The notes: generated by a model not told the origin, from the sequence alone. Positions 42,973 through 52,374 are shown, counted from the stretch's first letter. The stretch: DNA of 64,000 bases from Flavobacterium sp. (GCF_027482425.1 NZ_JAIXWA010000072.1:62001-126000); one strand, 5' to 3'. Made by a program: numbers and translations.

Positions 42973-45288
42973 ATGACTTTAAAAAACCGAATAGCAACGC
43001 TTTTCTTTTGTGCTTCTGCCAGTATTTTTGCGCAAGAAACACAGGCGCCTCAAGCCAAACAAGATAGCGTTGTAAAACAAGAAATTAAAGTTTCCTTTCT
43101 CGATTCGATTAAAGCAACCTTTGTTCATGACGAAATGGCTTCCTGCATCGACAGCATGTGGATGAAAGAATTAACGTCATTGGATTTATACAACACCATG
43201 TTGGAAGATATCAAAACGGTTGATATTGACCAACCGGTGGATTATGAGTTGCCAACGGAGTTGCTGAAAGAGCGTCTTCGTCGTTTGGATGAAAAATCAC
43301 CCTTCAATATTGAGTATAATCCTGGCCTTGAAAATATCATCAAGTCTTTTTTGAAAAACAGAAAAAAGCACTTTGAACGGTTGATGGGCGTTTCTCAATT
43401 TTACTTCCCCATTTTTGAAGAAGAATTGGCGAAAAACAATATTCCTCTCGAAATTAAATACTTAGCTATTGTAGAATCTGCGTTAAATCCGTTGGCGGTT
43501 TCTCGTGTAGGGGCTACAGGGTTGTGGCAGTTTATGTACCAAACCGGAAAGCAATACGGCTTGTCGATTACTACTTATGTAGACGAACGAAGTGATTCAA
43601 TGAAAGCGAGTAAAGCCGCATCGCAATACATGAAAAACATGTATCAAATTTTTGGCGATTGGGATTTGGTCCTGGCGTCGTACAATTCAGGCCCAGGAAA
43701 TGTTGCTAAAGCAATCCGTCGCTCGGGAGGGCAGCAAAATTATTGGAACATTCGTAAACATTTACCCAAAGAAACGCAAGGCTATGTTCCTGCATTTTTG
43801 GCCACTATGTATATTTTTGAATACCACAAAGAACATGGCATCACACCAAGTAAAGCAATTGCCAATCACTTTGCTACTGACACCATCCAGATTAAGCACC
43901 ACATGACGTTTAAGCAAATTTCGGATTTGTTGGATATTCCTGTCAATGAAATTTCGTTTTACAATCCTTCCTACAAACGCAAAGAAGTTCCTGCCATTAC
44001 TGGAGAAACGCATTACTTACGTTTGCCTAAAGACAAAATAGCGCTCTTTACTTCCAATGAAGAAAAAGTGTATGCCTATGTGAAATATGAGGAAAGCAAA
44101 CGCGAGAAACCTTTTGAACGTTTACAACCACAGCGGGCCAAAGACACAAGCGCCATTGCTGCTTTAAACCGTGATTTTATTGCCCGAACACGATACCACA
44201 AAGTGCGTCGCGGCGATAATCTCACCGAAATTGCAGCCAAATATGACGTAACCGTTACCGACATCAAACGATGGAACCATTTAAAAAGCAATCGTGCACC
44301 TTTGGGACGAAACTTAAAAATTAAGATGCCGGAGGAGATTATCGTGAAGAATGTGAAAAACGAAGCGGTGAAAGATTCCACTCAAAAAGCCGTTGCCGTT
44401 CAAAACAACACCGCTGAGCCTAAGTATACCCTCACCTACAAAACCGAAAAAGTGGTAGTCAACAAAGACGTTATCAAATACCACAAAGTGAAGAGTGGTG
44501 ATGTTTTGGGGGAAATTGCTTCCAAATACGACGTTTCGGTAGCCGACCTTAAAAAATGGAATAAATTACGCGGCACCAACATTGGCATTGGCGATCAGTT
44601 GAAAATTGTAAAAAATGAACGTGTAGTTACTACCGTTCGTAAGGAAGTTAAAGTTCCTGTAACCGAACGCACAGAAGATATTGCAGTACAAGAGAAAGTG
44701 GCAAAAATCGAGAAAATGCGAACCACAGGGATCAAAGATTCTACCCAATTGGTGAACTATTATGTGGTAGCCAAAGGCGATAATCTTTTTGGTATTGCCA
44801 AGAAAAACAATATATCTGTCGATAACTTAAAAGCGTGGAATAATTTGAAAGACAACGCGGTAAAAGTGGGAAGCCAACTCATTATTTCGGGTGAAGTAGC
44901 CGAAGTTCCAGTGGATGAAACACCCAAAAAAGAGTTCCGTACAGAAGAGTACGTTGTAGCACGTGGGGATAATTTGGGTGCAATTGCCAAAAAACACCGC
45001 ACCACTGTTGATCAGCTAAAAGCGTGGAACGGAATCGCGGATAATAGTATTCAAGTGGGAATGAAATTGGTGGTCCAGAAAACAGAAATCAATAATGAAG
45101 AGACGCAATCGCGTGTGGCATCGTCAAAATCAAAATCAAAAGAGAAATTGTATCATGTACGCAAAGGGGATTCGTTATTCAGCATTTCTCAAAAATTCCC
45201 AGGCGTAACCATTGCCGATATCAAACGTTGGAACAACATCAAAGGCGAAAGTTTACGCCCCGGAATGAAGTTAAAAATCAACGGATAA
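42973..45288 (+). CDS. MltD-type membrane-bound lytic transglycosylase with five LysM domains
   Basis: 771 residues. The signal peptide ends near FCASASIFAQ. The SLT (goose-lysozyme-like) domain at about 155-275 carries the catalytic glutamate in YLAIVESALNPLAVSRVGAT, then GLWQFMYQTGKQYGL, YVDERSDSMKASKAASQYM and LASYNSGPGNVAKAIRR. Five LysM repeats follow at about 408-452, 505-550, 595-640, 658-702 and 727-771 (each with the YHV/KV-GD-L-IA-K pattern and WN). The enzyme cleaves peptidoglycan glycan strands non-hydrolytically in the periplasm. LysM domains hold it on peptidoglycan. Confidence 0.93.
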   Translation: MTLKNRIATLFFCASASIFAQETQAPQAKQDSVVKQEIKVSFLDSIKATFVHDEMASCIDSMWMKELTSLDLYNTMLEDIKTVDIDQPVDYELPTELLKERLRRLDEKSPFNIEYNPGLENIIKSFLKNRKKHFERLMGVSQFYFPIFEEELAKNNIPLEIKYLAIVESALNPLAVSRVGATGLWQFMYQTGKQYGLSITTYVDERSDSMKASKAASQYMKNMYQIFGDWDLVLASYNSGPGNVAKAIRRSGGQQNYWNIRKHLPKETQGYVPAFLATMYIFEYHKEHGITPSKAIANHFATDTIQIKHHMTFKQISDLLDIPVNEISFYNPSYKRKEVPAITGETHYLRLPKDKIALFTSNEEKVYAYVKYEESKREKPFERLQPQRAKDTSAIAALNRDFIARTRYHKVRRGDNLTEIAAKYDVTVTDIKRWNHLKSNRAPLGRNLKIKMPEEIIVKNVKNEAVKDSTQKAVAVQNNTAEPKYTLTYKTEKVVVNKDVIKYHKVKSGDVLGEIASKYDVSVADLKKWNKLRGTNIGIGDQLKIVKNERVVTTVRKEVKVPVTERTEDIAVQEKVAKIEKMRTTGIKDSTQLVNYYVVAKGDNLFGIAKKNNISVDNLKAWNNLKDNAVKVGSQLIISGEVAEVPVDETPKKEFRTEEYVVARGDNLGAIAKKHRTTVDQLKAWNGIADNSIQVGMKLVVQKTEINNEETQSRVASSKSKSKEKLYHVRKGDSLFSISQKFPGVTIADIKRWNNIKGESLRPGMKLKING

Positions 45289-45302
45289 ATTTAAAATCTT
45301 AC

Positions 45303-45310
45303 TACCTTTG
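45303..45310 (+). promoter_or_regulatory. -7 promoter box for the DUF4837 gene
   Basis: TACCTTTG lies 17 bases before the ATG at 45328, in the 39-base gap after the transglycosylase gene. Confidence 0.45.
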
Positions 45311-45327
45311 GGGCTTTATTTCACACT

Positions 45328-46308
45328 ATGAATAAAGCCCTTTTTTTTGGTTTTTTGGTTTCCTTGTTAGGCGTGTCGTGTACAGGAAAGCAATCCAAAA
45401 ATGTTGCTGCAACAGTCACTAAGCCCAATCAAGTTTCGGTTTTAATTGACGACCAACTTTGGAATGGTGAAGTGGGCGACACCCTACGCAACAAACTCGC
45501 GACTCCGTTTTTGGGATTGCCCCAAGAGGAGCCGGTACTCACGTTGAATCAGTATCCCGTCAAATTATTGGAAGGGTTTACCTCCAACAGCCGCAATATT
45601 ATTATCATCAAACGCGAGCCTAAGAGTCAGTTTCGGATAGAAGAAAATGAATACGTTAATCCGCAAATGGTGGTTCATATTTCCGGGCGAACGGTGCAAG
45701 AGCTGCTGGATTCCATTCAAAAAAATGATTCCCTAATCATTCAACGCATCAAAACCTCCGAAGTTCGGGTATACCAACAAGCCTTAAAAAACGATACCCT
45801 TCAAAATTTAACGCCGTTGCAAGAACGTTTTGGCATTACCATGGACGTGCCCGCGCGCTACAAAATGGTGATGAGTGGCAAACGTTTTTTTTGGTTAAAA
45901 AAAGAGATTACTAGCGGCAATTTAAGTTTGATCGTCTACCAATTGCCTTTATCCAAATTCAAATCGTCCAAAATCAGCACCCGTCGTATCATCAAAATTC
46001 GCGATTCCATTGGCCGCATTTATATTCATGGGGCTGTGCCGCGAACGTATATGATGACCGAAAAAGCGTTTACGCCCTACCAATTTGAAACCGAAGTAGC
46101 TGGGGTAAAAGCGATTGAAACCCGAGGAAGTTGGGAGTTGTCGCGCGAATTTATGGGCGGTCCGTTTTTGAATTATGCACTTATTGATAAGGCCAACAAC
46201 CGCGTGGTGTTTATCGAAGGATTTTGTTATGCCCCCTCCAAAAAGAAACGCGACTTGATGTTTGAACTCGAGGCCATTATTCGTTCCACCCGATTTGTAA
46301 AAAAGTAG
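45328..46308 (+). CDS. DUF4837 family lipoprotein
   Basis: 326 residues. The lipoprotein signal MNKALFFGFLVSLLGVSCTG has the lipobox LGVSC. The mature part (VSVLIDDQLWNGEVGDTLRN, RNIIIIKREPKSQFRIEEN, MVVHISGRTVQELLDSIQKN, FGITMDVPARYKMV, WLKKEITSGNLSLIVYQLPL, and RGSWELSREFMGGPFLNY) follows the DUF4837 family of Bacteroidota, which has no assigned function. It is one base away from the GNAT gene, so the two are co-transcribed. Confidence 0.88.
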   Translation: MNKALFFGFLVSLLGVSCTGKQSKNVAATVTKPNQVSVLIDDQLWNGEVGDTLRNKLATPFLGLPQEEPVLTLNQYPVKLLEGFTSNSRNIIIIKREPKSQFRIEENEYVNPQMVVHISGRTVQELLDSIQKNDSLIIQRIKTSEVRVYQQALKNDTLQNLTPLQERFGITMDVPARYKMVMSGKRFFWLKKEITSGNLSLIVYQLPLSKFKSSKISTRRIIKIRDSIGRIYIHGAVPRTYMMTEKAFTPYQFETEVAGVKAIETRGSWELSREFMGGPFLNYALIDKANNRVVFIEGFCYAPSKKKRDLMFELEAIIRSTRFVKK

Positions 46309-46309
46309 T

Positions 46310-46756
46310 ATGGCATTAGCATTTAAAATAAAGCGATTTAACAAACTTTCTTTAGACGAACTATATGAATCTCTAAAACTCCGCTCTATTGTCTTTGTCG
46401 TCGAGCAAAATTGCGTCTATTTGGATATTGACAGCAAAGATCAAAAAGCATGGCATGTTTTAGGCTACGAAGGCGACACGTTGGTGGCCTATGCGCGGTT
46501 GTTTGCGCCAGGCGATTATTTTACCGAATCTTCGATTGGTCGTGTAGTGGTGCATCCTGACTTTCGGGGTATTCAAGCGGGACATGCTTTGATGAAAGCA
46601 GCTATGGCGGCGCTATATGATTTGATGGGGCCGCAACCCATTACGATTTCGGCCCAGTGCTATCTCGAGAAATTTTATGAATCGCACGGATTTGAAAGCA
46701 TCAGCGAGCCGTATCTCGAAGACGATATTCCCCATGTGCGTATGCGCAAAAACTAA
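46310..46756 (+). CDS. ElaA-like GNAT N-acetyltransferase
   Basis: 148 residues. The N-terminus FNKLSLDELYESLKLRSIVFVVEQNCVYLDID followed by KAWHVLGYEGDTLVAYARLF is characteristic of the ElaA branch. The acetyl-CoA loop is seen in IGRVVVHPDFRGIQAGHALM, and ISAQCYLEKFYESHGFES forms the last helix and strand. The acceptor is unknown. It starts one base after the DUF4837 gene and overlaps the converging OmpA gene by four bases. Confidence 0.88.
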   Translation: MALAFKIKRFNKLSLDELYESLKLRSIVFVVEQNCVYLDIDSKDQKAWHVLGYEGDTLVAYARLFAPGDYFTESSIGRVVVHPDFRGIQAGHALMKAAMAALYDLMGPQPITISAQCYLEKFYESHGFESISEPYLEDDIPHVRMRKN

Positions 46757-47571
46757 ATTTTGGTAATCACGAGTTCCACTCTACGGTCATACTGAGGGTC
46801 TTTGCCCAACGGCTTGGTGTTTCCGTAGCCTTTGAAGGTCATACGATTTTTAGGCACGCGCCGAAAAACCAAATATTTGTATACCGCCATGGCTCGATTT
46901 TCAGAGAGTTTTCGTTTGCGGGTATCTTTGTCAATGGCTTCTTTTTGATTGGGCGGTGTACAGCACACATGGCCTTGAATTTCAAATTGTAAATTGCTAT
47001 ACCGCAACGTCAACAAAGCCACTTTATCCAATTCTTGTTTGGCTTTCGAAGTCAATCGGCTGCTTCCCTTTTCAAACAAAATATTATCCAAAATGATGTG
47101 ATCGCCTACCACATGGTTTTTTTGCAAAATATTGTAATACCCTGGTAATACGAGTTTGGGCAACTCTCGTAGGTTGATTACGATGTCCACTCGTCGGTTT
47201 TTGGAACGTTTCTCAGGTAAATTAGCTACGATATCATCATCGATCAATACCTTTCCTTTACCTTCAATGGTCACAATAATCTTGTTGGTAATCCCGTTTT
47301 CGACCAATTTGGTTTGAATCGTTCCAGCACGTTTGTTAGAGAGTTTAAAATTGTAATCTTCTTTTCCCACATCGTCGGTATACCCAAAAATTTGGATGGA
47401 TTCAATGCGTGTCGAATCGGTTCCTTTAACAAAAGCCACCATATCCTTTACTTGCTTATCATTGACCTCGGCTTTGTCAAAATCAAAATACACCGAATGC
47501 ACAATTTCTTCTTGCGCCAATCCTTTTCCCCAAGAAAAAAAGAGCAATAAGACTAAATAACGAGTCATCAT
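46753..47571 (-). CDS. Outer-membrane protein with two OmpA-like domains
   Basis: 272 residues. The signal peptide is MMTRYLVLLLFFSWGKGLAQ. Two consecutive OmpA C-terminal-like (peptidoglycan-binding) domains follow: the first at about 25-130 (VYFDFDKAEVNDKQVKDMV, FGYTDDVGKEDYNFKLSNKR, KRSKNRRVDIVINL), the second at about 155-272 (ILFEKGSSRLTSKAKQELDK, IQGHVCCTPPNQKEAIDK, KLSENRAMAVYKYLV, GYGNTKPLGKDPQYDRRVEL). There is no barrel. It may bridge peptidoglycan to an envelope partner. It overlaps the S41 protease gene by four bases and ends the four-gene operon. Confidence 0.86.
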   Translation of the reverse strand: MMTRYLVLLLFFSWGKGLAQEEIVHSVYFDFDKAEVNDKQVKDMVAFVKGTDSTRIESIQIFGYTDDVGKEDYNFKLSNKRAGTIQTKLVENGITNKIIVTIEGKGKVLIDDDIVANLPEKRSKNRRVDIVINLRELPKLVLPGYYNILQKNHVVGDHIILDNILFEKGSSRLTSKAKQELDKVALLTLRYSNLQFEIQGHVCCTPPNQKEAIDKDTRKRKLSENRAMAVYKYLVFRRVPKNRMTFKGYGNTKPLGKDPQYDRRVELVITKI

Positions 47572-49205
47572 TGTAATATTTTTTGATATTCCGAAGGATT
47601 AGCGAGCAATTGGGTAGCGCGTGCAATTTCACTGTTGTTTTTCACATAGTATTGGTACAACCCTTCTTTGTATTGGTAACGGCGAATCAATTCGTCTAAA
47701 ATCAACCGTTTGATTTCTTTTCGGTGTTTATCGAGCAAGGCTTCTTCACTTTTTTGCAAAGCGGCAAATAAGACATCGTATTGGGCTTTGATTGATTCGT
47801 CGATTTTCTCTTTTTTAGCTTTCTCCAACGTCGCTTTTAGGGCCAATTCGGTTTCGGTATCAAAGCTAATTTTCTCTTTTTTCAAAAACGCTTTAAAGTC
47901 GACATAATCGGCATCTGTGAGCGCAGGAATAGCATTTCCCACGTTGGGATTACGGTAATAATACGCCGTGGCATAGTTGAAAATGGCATCATTTTTTTGT
48001 AAAACCTCGGCAATGGTGCTCATTTTGGTTTCCTCCATTTCAATATCGGGTTGGATACCCCCGCCATCATACACGGTACGTCCCTTTTTGGTTTTAAACG
48101 CATTGTATTTTTCGGCTTTTTGTGCTTTCCCATCTTTGTCTTTACGACCGTAATCCAACGCTTGAATACAGCGTCCCGAAGGCGTGTAATAGCGTGAAAT
48201 GGTCACTTTCACTTGGGTTCCATAGGTCATATCCAACGGACGTTGCACCAATCCTTTTCCAAAACTACGACTGCCAATAACCACCGCACGGTCCAAATCT
48301 TGTAGGGCACCCGAAACAATTTCAGAAGCCGAGGCACTTTTTCCATCGACAATAATCGCCAAGGGAATGGAAAGATCTACGGGTTCCCGCGTGGTTTTGT
48401 AGGTCGCGTTGTATTTCTCGTTTTTCGATTTGGTGGTCACAATGGTTTCGCCTTTGGGGACAAACAAACTGCAAATATTGACCGCTTCATTCAACAATCC
48501 CCCGGGGTTGCCGCGCAAGTCTAGAATAATTCGCTCAGCGCCTTGGGCTTTCAATTTCTCCAGCGCTTCTTTGGTTTCCGTTGTGGTTTTGCGGTTAAAT
48601 GCCGATAACACGATATAACCCGTTTTGGCATCGACCATCCCAAAGTAGGGCACGGCGTTGATTTCGACTTCATCCAATACAATCGTGGTCTCCATGGTTT
48701 TTCCTTGGCGCAGATATTTGACAGCCACTTTTGTGTTTTTGGCGCCTTTCAACAACTGCGAAGCATCGTCTTTAAAGTCGGCCAACAACACATCGCCAAT
48801 TTGAATAATAGCATCCCCCGCTTTGAGTCCCGCTTTATCGGCGGGATAGCCTTTGTAGGGCTCCTTGATGATTAACTTATCTTCTTTGCGCGAAATCATT
48901 GCCCCAATACCCGTGTATTCTCCGGTATTGTTGATTTTGAACTTCACCACATCTTGTTCGTTGAAATAGTTGGTATACGGATCCAAATCGGCCAACATGC
49001 TTTTGATGGCTTTGTCCATTAACTCGGCGGGATTGACCTCATCCACATAGTTTTGGTTGACCGTTTTAAACAGTGTAGTAAAGATTTCAATCTGTTTGGC
49101 AATTTCAAAAAAATCGTCTTTAAAACTGCTGCCCACAAACAACATACCGGCAGCAACAACGGGCAGGACATACCTTTTTTTATACTTTTTAAACATCTTT
49201 TTCAT
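47568..49205 (-). CDS. S41 family C-terminal processing peptidase
   Basis: 545 residues from ATG 49205, overlapping rnpA by 17 bases; ATG 49196 is also possible, and a longer frame to 49274 lacks sense. An N-terminal membrane anchor (RYVLPVVAAGMLFVGSSF) precedes a helical region, then a PDZ domain (GIGAMISRKEDKLIIKEPYK; ADKAGLKAGDAIIQIGDV) and the S41 core. The catalytic serine is in VDGKSASASEIVSGALQDL and the lysine in GSRSFGKGLVQRPLDM. It cleaves near the C-terminus of periplasmic proteins. A long helical tail follows. Confidence 0.92.
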   Translation of the reverse strand: MKKMFKKYKKRYVLPVVAAGMLFVGSSFKDDFFEIAKQIEIFTTLFKTVNQNYVDEVNPAELMDKAIKSMLADLDPYTNYFNEQDVVKFKINNTGEYTGIGAMISRKEDKLIIKEPYKGYPADKAGLKAGDAIIQIGDVLLADFKDDASQLLKGAKNTKVAVKYLRQGKTMETTIVLDEVEINAVPYFGMVDAKTGYIVLSAFNRKTTTETKEALEKLKAQGAERIILDLRGNPGGLLNEAVNICSLFVPKGETIVTTKSKNEKYNATYKTTREPVDLSIPLAIIVDGKSASASEIVSGALQDLDRAVVIGSRSFGKGLVQRPLDMTYGTQVKVTISRYYTPSGRCIQALDYGRKDKDGKAQKAEKYNAFKTKKGRTVYDGGGIQPDIEMEETKMSTIAEVLQKNDAIFNYATAYYYRNPNVGNAIPALTDADYVDFKAFLKKEKISFDTETELALKATLEKAKKEKIDESIKAQYDVLFAALQKSEEALLDKHRKEIKRLILDELIRRYQYKEGLYQYYVKNNSEIARATQLLANPSEYQKILQ

Positions 49206-49593
49206 TTTTTTGGGTGCTTTGGACTTTCTCCCATTTGGCAAATAAAAGTTGCGTTTTTTCTTCAATTTCTGCAAACGGCAAACGGTCGCGGGTTTGGTAA
49301 AAAAACAACATCACTTGGGGTTCCACGAGCTGTTCTTTGATTTGGTGTTGGTGTTTACGATAACATTCGCGCAATACCCGTTTGAAATAGTTGCGATCGA
49401 CGGCTTTTTTGAAATATTTTTTAGAAACCGAAACGGCTATTTGCAACGGCACTTTATTCTCGGGCACCGAGAGAAACACTAGGCGCAACGGATATTGTCC
49501 CACGCTTTGTCCCTCCGTAAAAAGCCGTTCAATTAGTTTTTGCCGCTTGAGTTTTTCCGATTTGGGATAACTAGCCGTCTTTTGTGTTTCCAA
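49189..49593 (-). CDS. rnpA: Ribonuclease P protein component
   Basis: 134 residues. It binds the RNase P RNA to mature tRNA 5' ends. Typical features are the basic N-terminus (PKSEKLKRQKLIERLFTEG), IAVSVSKKYFKKAVDRNYFK and the RNR motif RVLRECYRKHQHQIKE. The C-terminal tail beyond the core (FYQTRDRLPFAEIEEKTQLL) is usual in Bacteroidota. rpmH is not adjacent. The start lies three bases after the preceding secreted-protein gene. Confidence 0.93.
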   Translation of the reverse strand: METQKTASYPKSEKLKRQKLIERLFTEGQSVGQYPLRLVFLSVPENKVPLQIAVSVSKKYFKKAVDRNYFKRVLRECYRKHQHQIKEQLVEPQVMLFFYQTRDRLPFAEIEEKTQLLFAKWEKVQSTQKNEKDV

Positions 49594-49596
49594 AAG

Positions 49597-50010
49597 TTAT
49601 TTCGAATTATAGACGTTATACACCATTTTTAAATCGCGGTAATTGATGTAAAATTGCATGCGTCCCCCTTCGTCTTTACGGGTTACCAACAAAACCACAC
49701 ACATTTCCCCATTATTATCTAAACATTCAAACCCAAGGGTTTCTTCTTTATCGTTGGCAATTTTATCATAATAAGCGGTGATGCGGTACAATTGCAAGTC
49801 TTTGGAATGCACCACAATCCGGTCTTTATCACCATCGAGGGTAATAACCACATCGGCGGGTTTAAATTCTGACCATTCCGACCACTGCCCTTTTTTATCC
49901 CGATCCATAATACTTAAACTGCTGGCTTTAAAGCGGTATTTCTGTGCCGAAACCGGTTGCATTACCGCCAACAAAAGCCCTAAAAGCAAGAGAAGTCGTA
50001 AATATTTCAT
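49597..50010 (-). CDS. Secreted protein of unknown function
   Basis: 137 residues. A signal peptide (MKYLRLLLLLGLLLAVMQPVSAQ) is followed by a beta-rich mature part: FKASSLSIMDRDKKGQWSEW, PADVVITLDGDKDRIVVHSK, LYRITAYYDKIANDKEETLG, FECLDNNGEMCVVLLVTRKD, and MQFYINYRDLKMVYNVYN. The shape suggests a small beta-barrel or lipocalin-like fold, but I do not recognise the family. It is the first gene of the operon with rnpA, the S41 peptidase and the OmpA protein. Confidence 0.75.
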   Translation of the reverse strand: MKYLRLLLLLGLLLAVMQPVSAQKYRFKASSLSIMDRDKKGQWSEWSEFKPADVVITLDGDKDRIVVHSKDLQLYRITAYYDKIANDKEETLGFECLDNNGEMCVVLLVTRKDEGGRMQFYINYRDLKMVYNVYNSK

Positions 50011-50589
50011 CCTGAAAAAATTATACGGTGTAAAACTACAAATTCTAATTTAGAAAATATGTCTTTACTAAAACGATAAGACCATAGTTTTATTTTTCTA
50101 AAAACGCTCTTTTCAAAGTATAATTATTACCATTCGTTTCTAAAAAAAAGAAATCTTTGCTTCTATTCGTTACTTAATTCTCATATTTAATGTTTTTGTT
50201 ATTTTTTTTCCCAAAGTCAGGAGACTGTTGCTTCAGCATAATATATTGAAGAACACTTATGATGGTAAAGGGGTTTTACATTTCCCTGTGAAAGGACGCG
50301 CTGTGACTATATAAAGCGAAGCAGAGTTAACTTCAAAATTTAAACTTTAAACCAATAAAATGAATCAAGCCTGCTTAAAAATAGCGCATGACCGGGTTTT
50401 ATGATGAAGACTAAGCGATTGGAATCGTTTGGTAGCGGGTCCTAAATCGTACTATCGAGGTATTATCAATTTTAAAAAGATAAAACATTTAAAAAAGGTT
50501 TACCACCTGATCTGAATAGAATAAAATTAACCATTTCATAAACCATAAATTTATGGATATGTTTAATTTTGAAAGTTAAAACCTACTAA
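50011..50589. other. 579-base intergenic region
   Basis: No gene or RNA is recognised. It holds the promoter area for the minus-strand rnpA operon on the left and for the tail-fibre-like gene on the right. It includes the 13-mer TAAACTTTAAACC (50341-50353), which recurs before sufC at 59061-59073, and a 14-base palindrome, CCATAAATTTATGG, at 50543-50556 just upstream of the -7 box at 50564. Confidence 0.5.
50564..50571 (+). promoter_or_regulatory. -7 promoter box for the tail-fibre-like gene
   Basis: TAATTTTG lies 18 bases before the ATG at 50590, with the palindrome CCATAAATTTATGG immediately upstream, a possible operator. Confidence 0.45.
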
Positions 50590-52272
50590 ATGACTAAAAT
50601 TTATTTTATTGCAATATTTTTTTTGGGAATAGGATTCAATTATGCACAAATAGGGATTGGTACAACAACACCGCAAGGCGCCTTGGATGTTACCTCAACC
50701 TCCGATGGTTTGTTGATACCGAGAGTTGCTTTAGTAGATACTGTAACTCCAGTGGTAGAAACGCCTACACAATCGGAGCTGGTTTTTAATACGGCTACTA
50801 GTGGAATAGCCCCCAATCAAGTTTCTCCCGGATTTTATTATTGGAATGGCACTCTTTGGGTAAAATTATTATCTGAAAGTTCGGCAATAGTTGGATGGGA
50901 TTTAGTTGGAAATTCTGGCACAAATGATAATATCAATTTTATTGGAACGACCGACAATGTCCCTTTAAATTTTAGAATAAATGACCAAAAATCGGGACGT
51001 TTAACCTCTACAGGCGAAACTTTTTTTGGGTATCAAGCAGGTTTTGCCAATACAGAAGTTTATAATTCAGGATTAGGTTATCAATCGTTGTTTGCAAATA
51101 GTACAGGAAATTGGAACACTGCTACGGGTTATCGTTCTTTGTTTTCAAATACTACGGGATCTTTAAATTCCGCTACGGGTAGTTTTGCCTTACAAAACAA
51201 CACCACGGGTTTTCAAAATACGGCCATCGGTAGTTTTGCATTGAATTTGAATACAACCGGATATGATAATGCTGCAACCGGAAGTTATTCTTTGAATTTT
51301 AACACAACCGGATATGGCAATACAGCCAATGGGAGCTATTCGTTGTTTGTTAACAGTACTGGAATTTTCAATACAGCCACTGGAGGTTATAGTTTACATA
51401 ACAACACCATCGGAAATAATAATACATCTAATGGATATTATTCATTATTCTCAAACACGACCGGAATCGAGCATTCAGCATTTGGATCGTATAGTTTACA
51501 AAAAAACACTACAGGGAGTCGAAATACCGCATTTGGATCAAATGCATTACGCGAAACGACTACAGGTTCAAATAATGTAGCAATTGGCACGTTTTGTTTA
51601 CAAAATGCTACCACTGCAATTGGAAATACGGCTATAGGTTTTCAAACAGGTGTTGCAGGAACATCAATTCTAACGGGTAGTTTTAATACACTTGTGGGTT
51701 ATACCGCAAGTTCGGATAGTTCAGTAAGGAGAAATTGTATTGCATTGGCGGGAAATGGGAATCTAAATTTTGGAGGAGATAATCGTGTACGCATAGGTAA
51801 TAACGCGATGACGTCAATAGGTGGTCAAGTAAGCTGGACAACGATCTCTGATCAGCGGGTGAAACAAAACGTGCAGCAGGATGTTAAGGTGTTGGATTTT
51901 ATTTTAAAATTAAAACCGGTAACTTATAATTATAGTATTGAACAATCCAATCAAATTCAAAAAGTCAATTCTTCCGATGATTGGGCTGGGAAATACAATA
52001 TTGAAAAAATGCGATTTAGTGGTTTTTTAGCCCAAGAAGTTCTAAATTCGGCTCGAGAAGTGGGTTATGATTTTAGCGGGGTTGACCAGCCCGAAGACGC
52101 CAATGGATTGTGGGGTTTGCGCTATGCTGAGTTTACGGTTCCCTTGGTTAAAGCTGTTCAAGAACTTCATGAAAAAAATGAATTGCTAATGCAACAAAAC
52201 GATTTATTACAACAACAGATTCAGTTGTTAACTACTCGGCTACAAAAACTCGAACAGCAAGTAAAACCATAA
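50590..52272 (+). CDS. Tail-fibre-like surface protein with S74 intramolecular chaperone domain
   Basis: 560 residues. The signal peptide is MTKIYFIAIFFLGIGFNYAQ. A short GIGTTTPQGALDVTSTSDG motif, common in flavobacterial secreted proteins, follows. Residues about 159-345 contain eleven tandem 17-residue repeats (pattern NTATGSYSLFNNTTGxx). The C-terminus carries a peptidase S74 domain (ISDQRVKQNVQQDVKVLDFI; MRFSGFLAQEVLNSAREVGY) and a final coiled coil (NELLMQQNDLLQQQIQLLTT). S74 domains assist trimerisation of fibres and then cleave themselves off. The protein is probably a trimeric surface fibre. The ligand is unknown. Confidence 0.85.
   Translation: MTKIYFIAIFFLGIGFNYAQIGIGTTTPQGALDVTSTSDGLLIPRVALVDTVTPVVETPTQSELVFNTATSGIAPNQVSPGFYYWNGTLWVKLLSESSAIVGWDLVGNSGTNDNINFIGTTDNVPLNFRINDQKSGRLTSTGETFFGYQAGFANTEVYNSGLGYQSLFANSTGNWNTATGYRSLFSNTTGSLNSATGSFALQNNTTGFQNTAIGSFALNLNTTGYDNAATGSYSLNFNTTGYGNTANGSYSLFVNSTGIFNTATGGYSLHNNTIGNNNTSNGYYSLFSNTTGIEHSAFGSYSLQKNTTGSRNTAFGSNALRETTTGSNNVAIGTFCLQNATTAIGNTAIGFQTGVAGTSILTGSFNTLVGYTASSDSSVRRNCIALAGNGNLNFGGDNRVRIGNNAMTSIGGQVSWTTISDQRVKQNVQQDVKVLDFILKLKPVTYNYSIEQSNQIQKVNSSDDWAGKYNIEKMRFSGFLAQEVLNSAREVGYDFSGVDQPEDANGLWGLRYAEFTVPLVKAVQELHEKNELLMQQNDLLQQQIQLLTTRLQKLEQQVKP
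51064..51624 (+). repeat. Tandem 51-base coding repeats (11 copies)
   Basis: Each unit encodes 17 residues with a conserved core, N-T-A-x-G-S-x-S/A-L-x-x-N-T-T-G. The copies differ in DNA but hold the frame. Confidence 0.75.
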
Positions 52273-52374
52273 TAAAGATCCTCTTTTTTTAAAATAACCC
52301 ATAGTTCTATTGTTCTAGTTAAAGTCTCATGACATTTAGCAAGGCAATAAAAACGCTTTGCGGCGCTCGATGTA

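Noticed and set aside
44962-44968. CACGTG-type hexamers elsewhere as extra parS sites
   Set aside because: They lack the flanking GTT/AAC arms; only the three sites around mnmG have them.
50350-50395. A 14-codon frame (MNQACLKIAHDRVL) in the intergenic region
   Set aside because: Too short, with no promoter spacing or conservation evidence.
51064-51624. CRISPR-like array
   Set aside because: The 51-base periodicity is coding repeats in frame with no constant repeat/variable spacer alternation.
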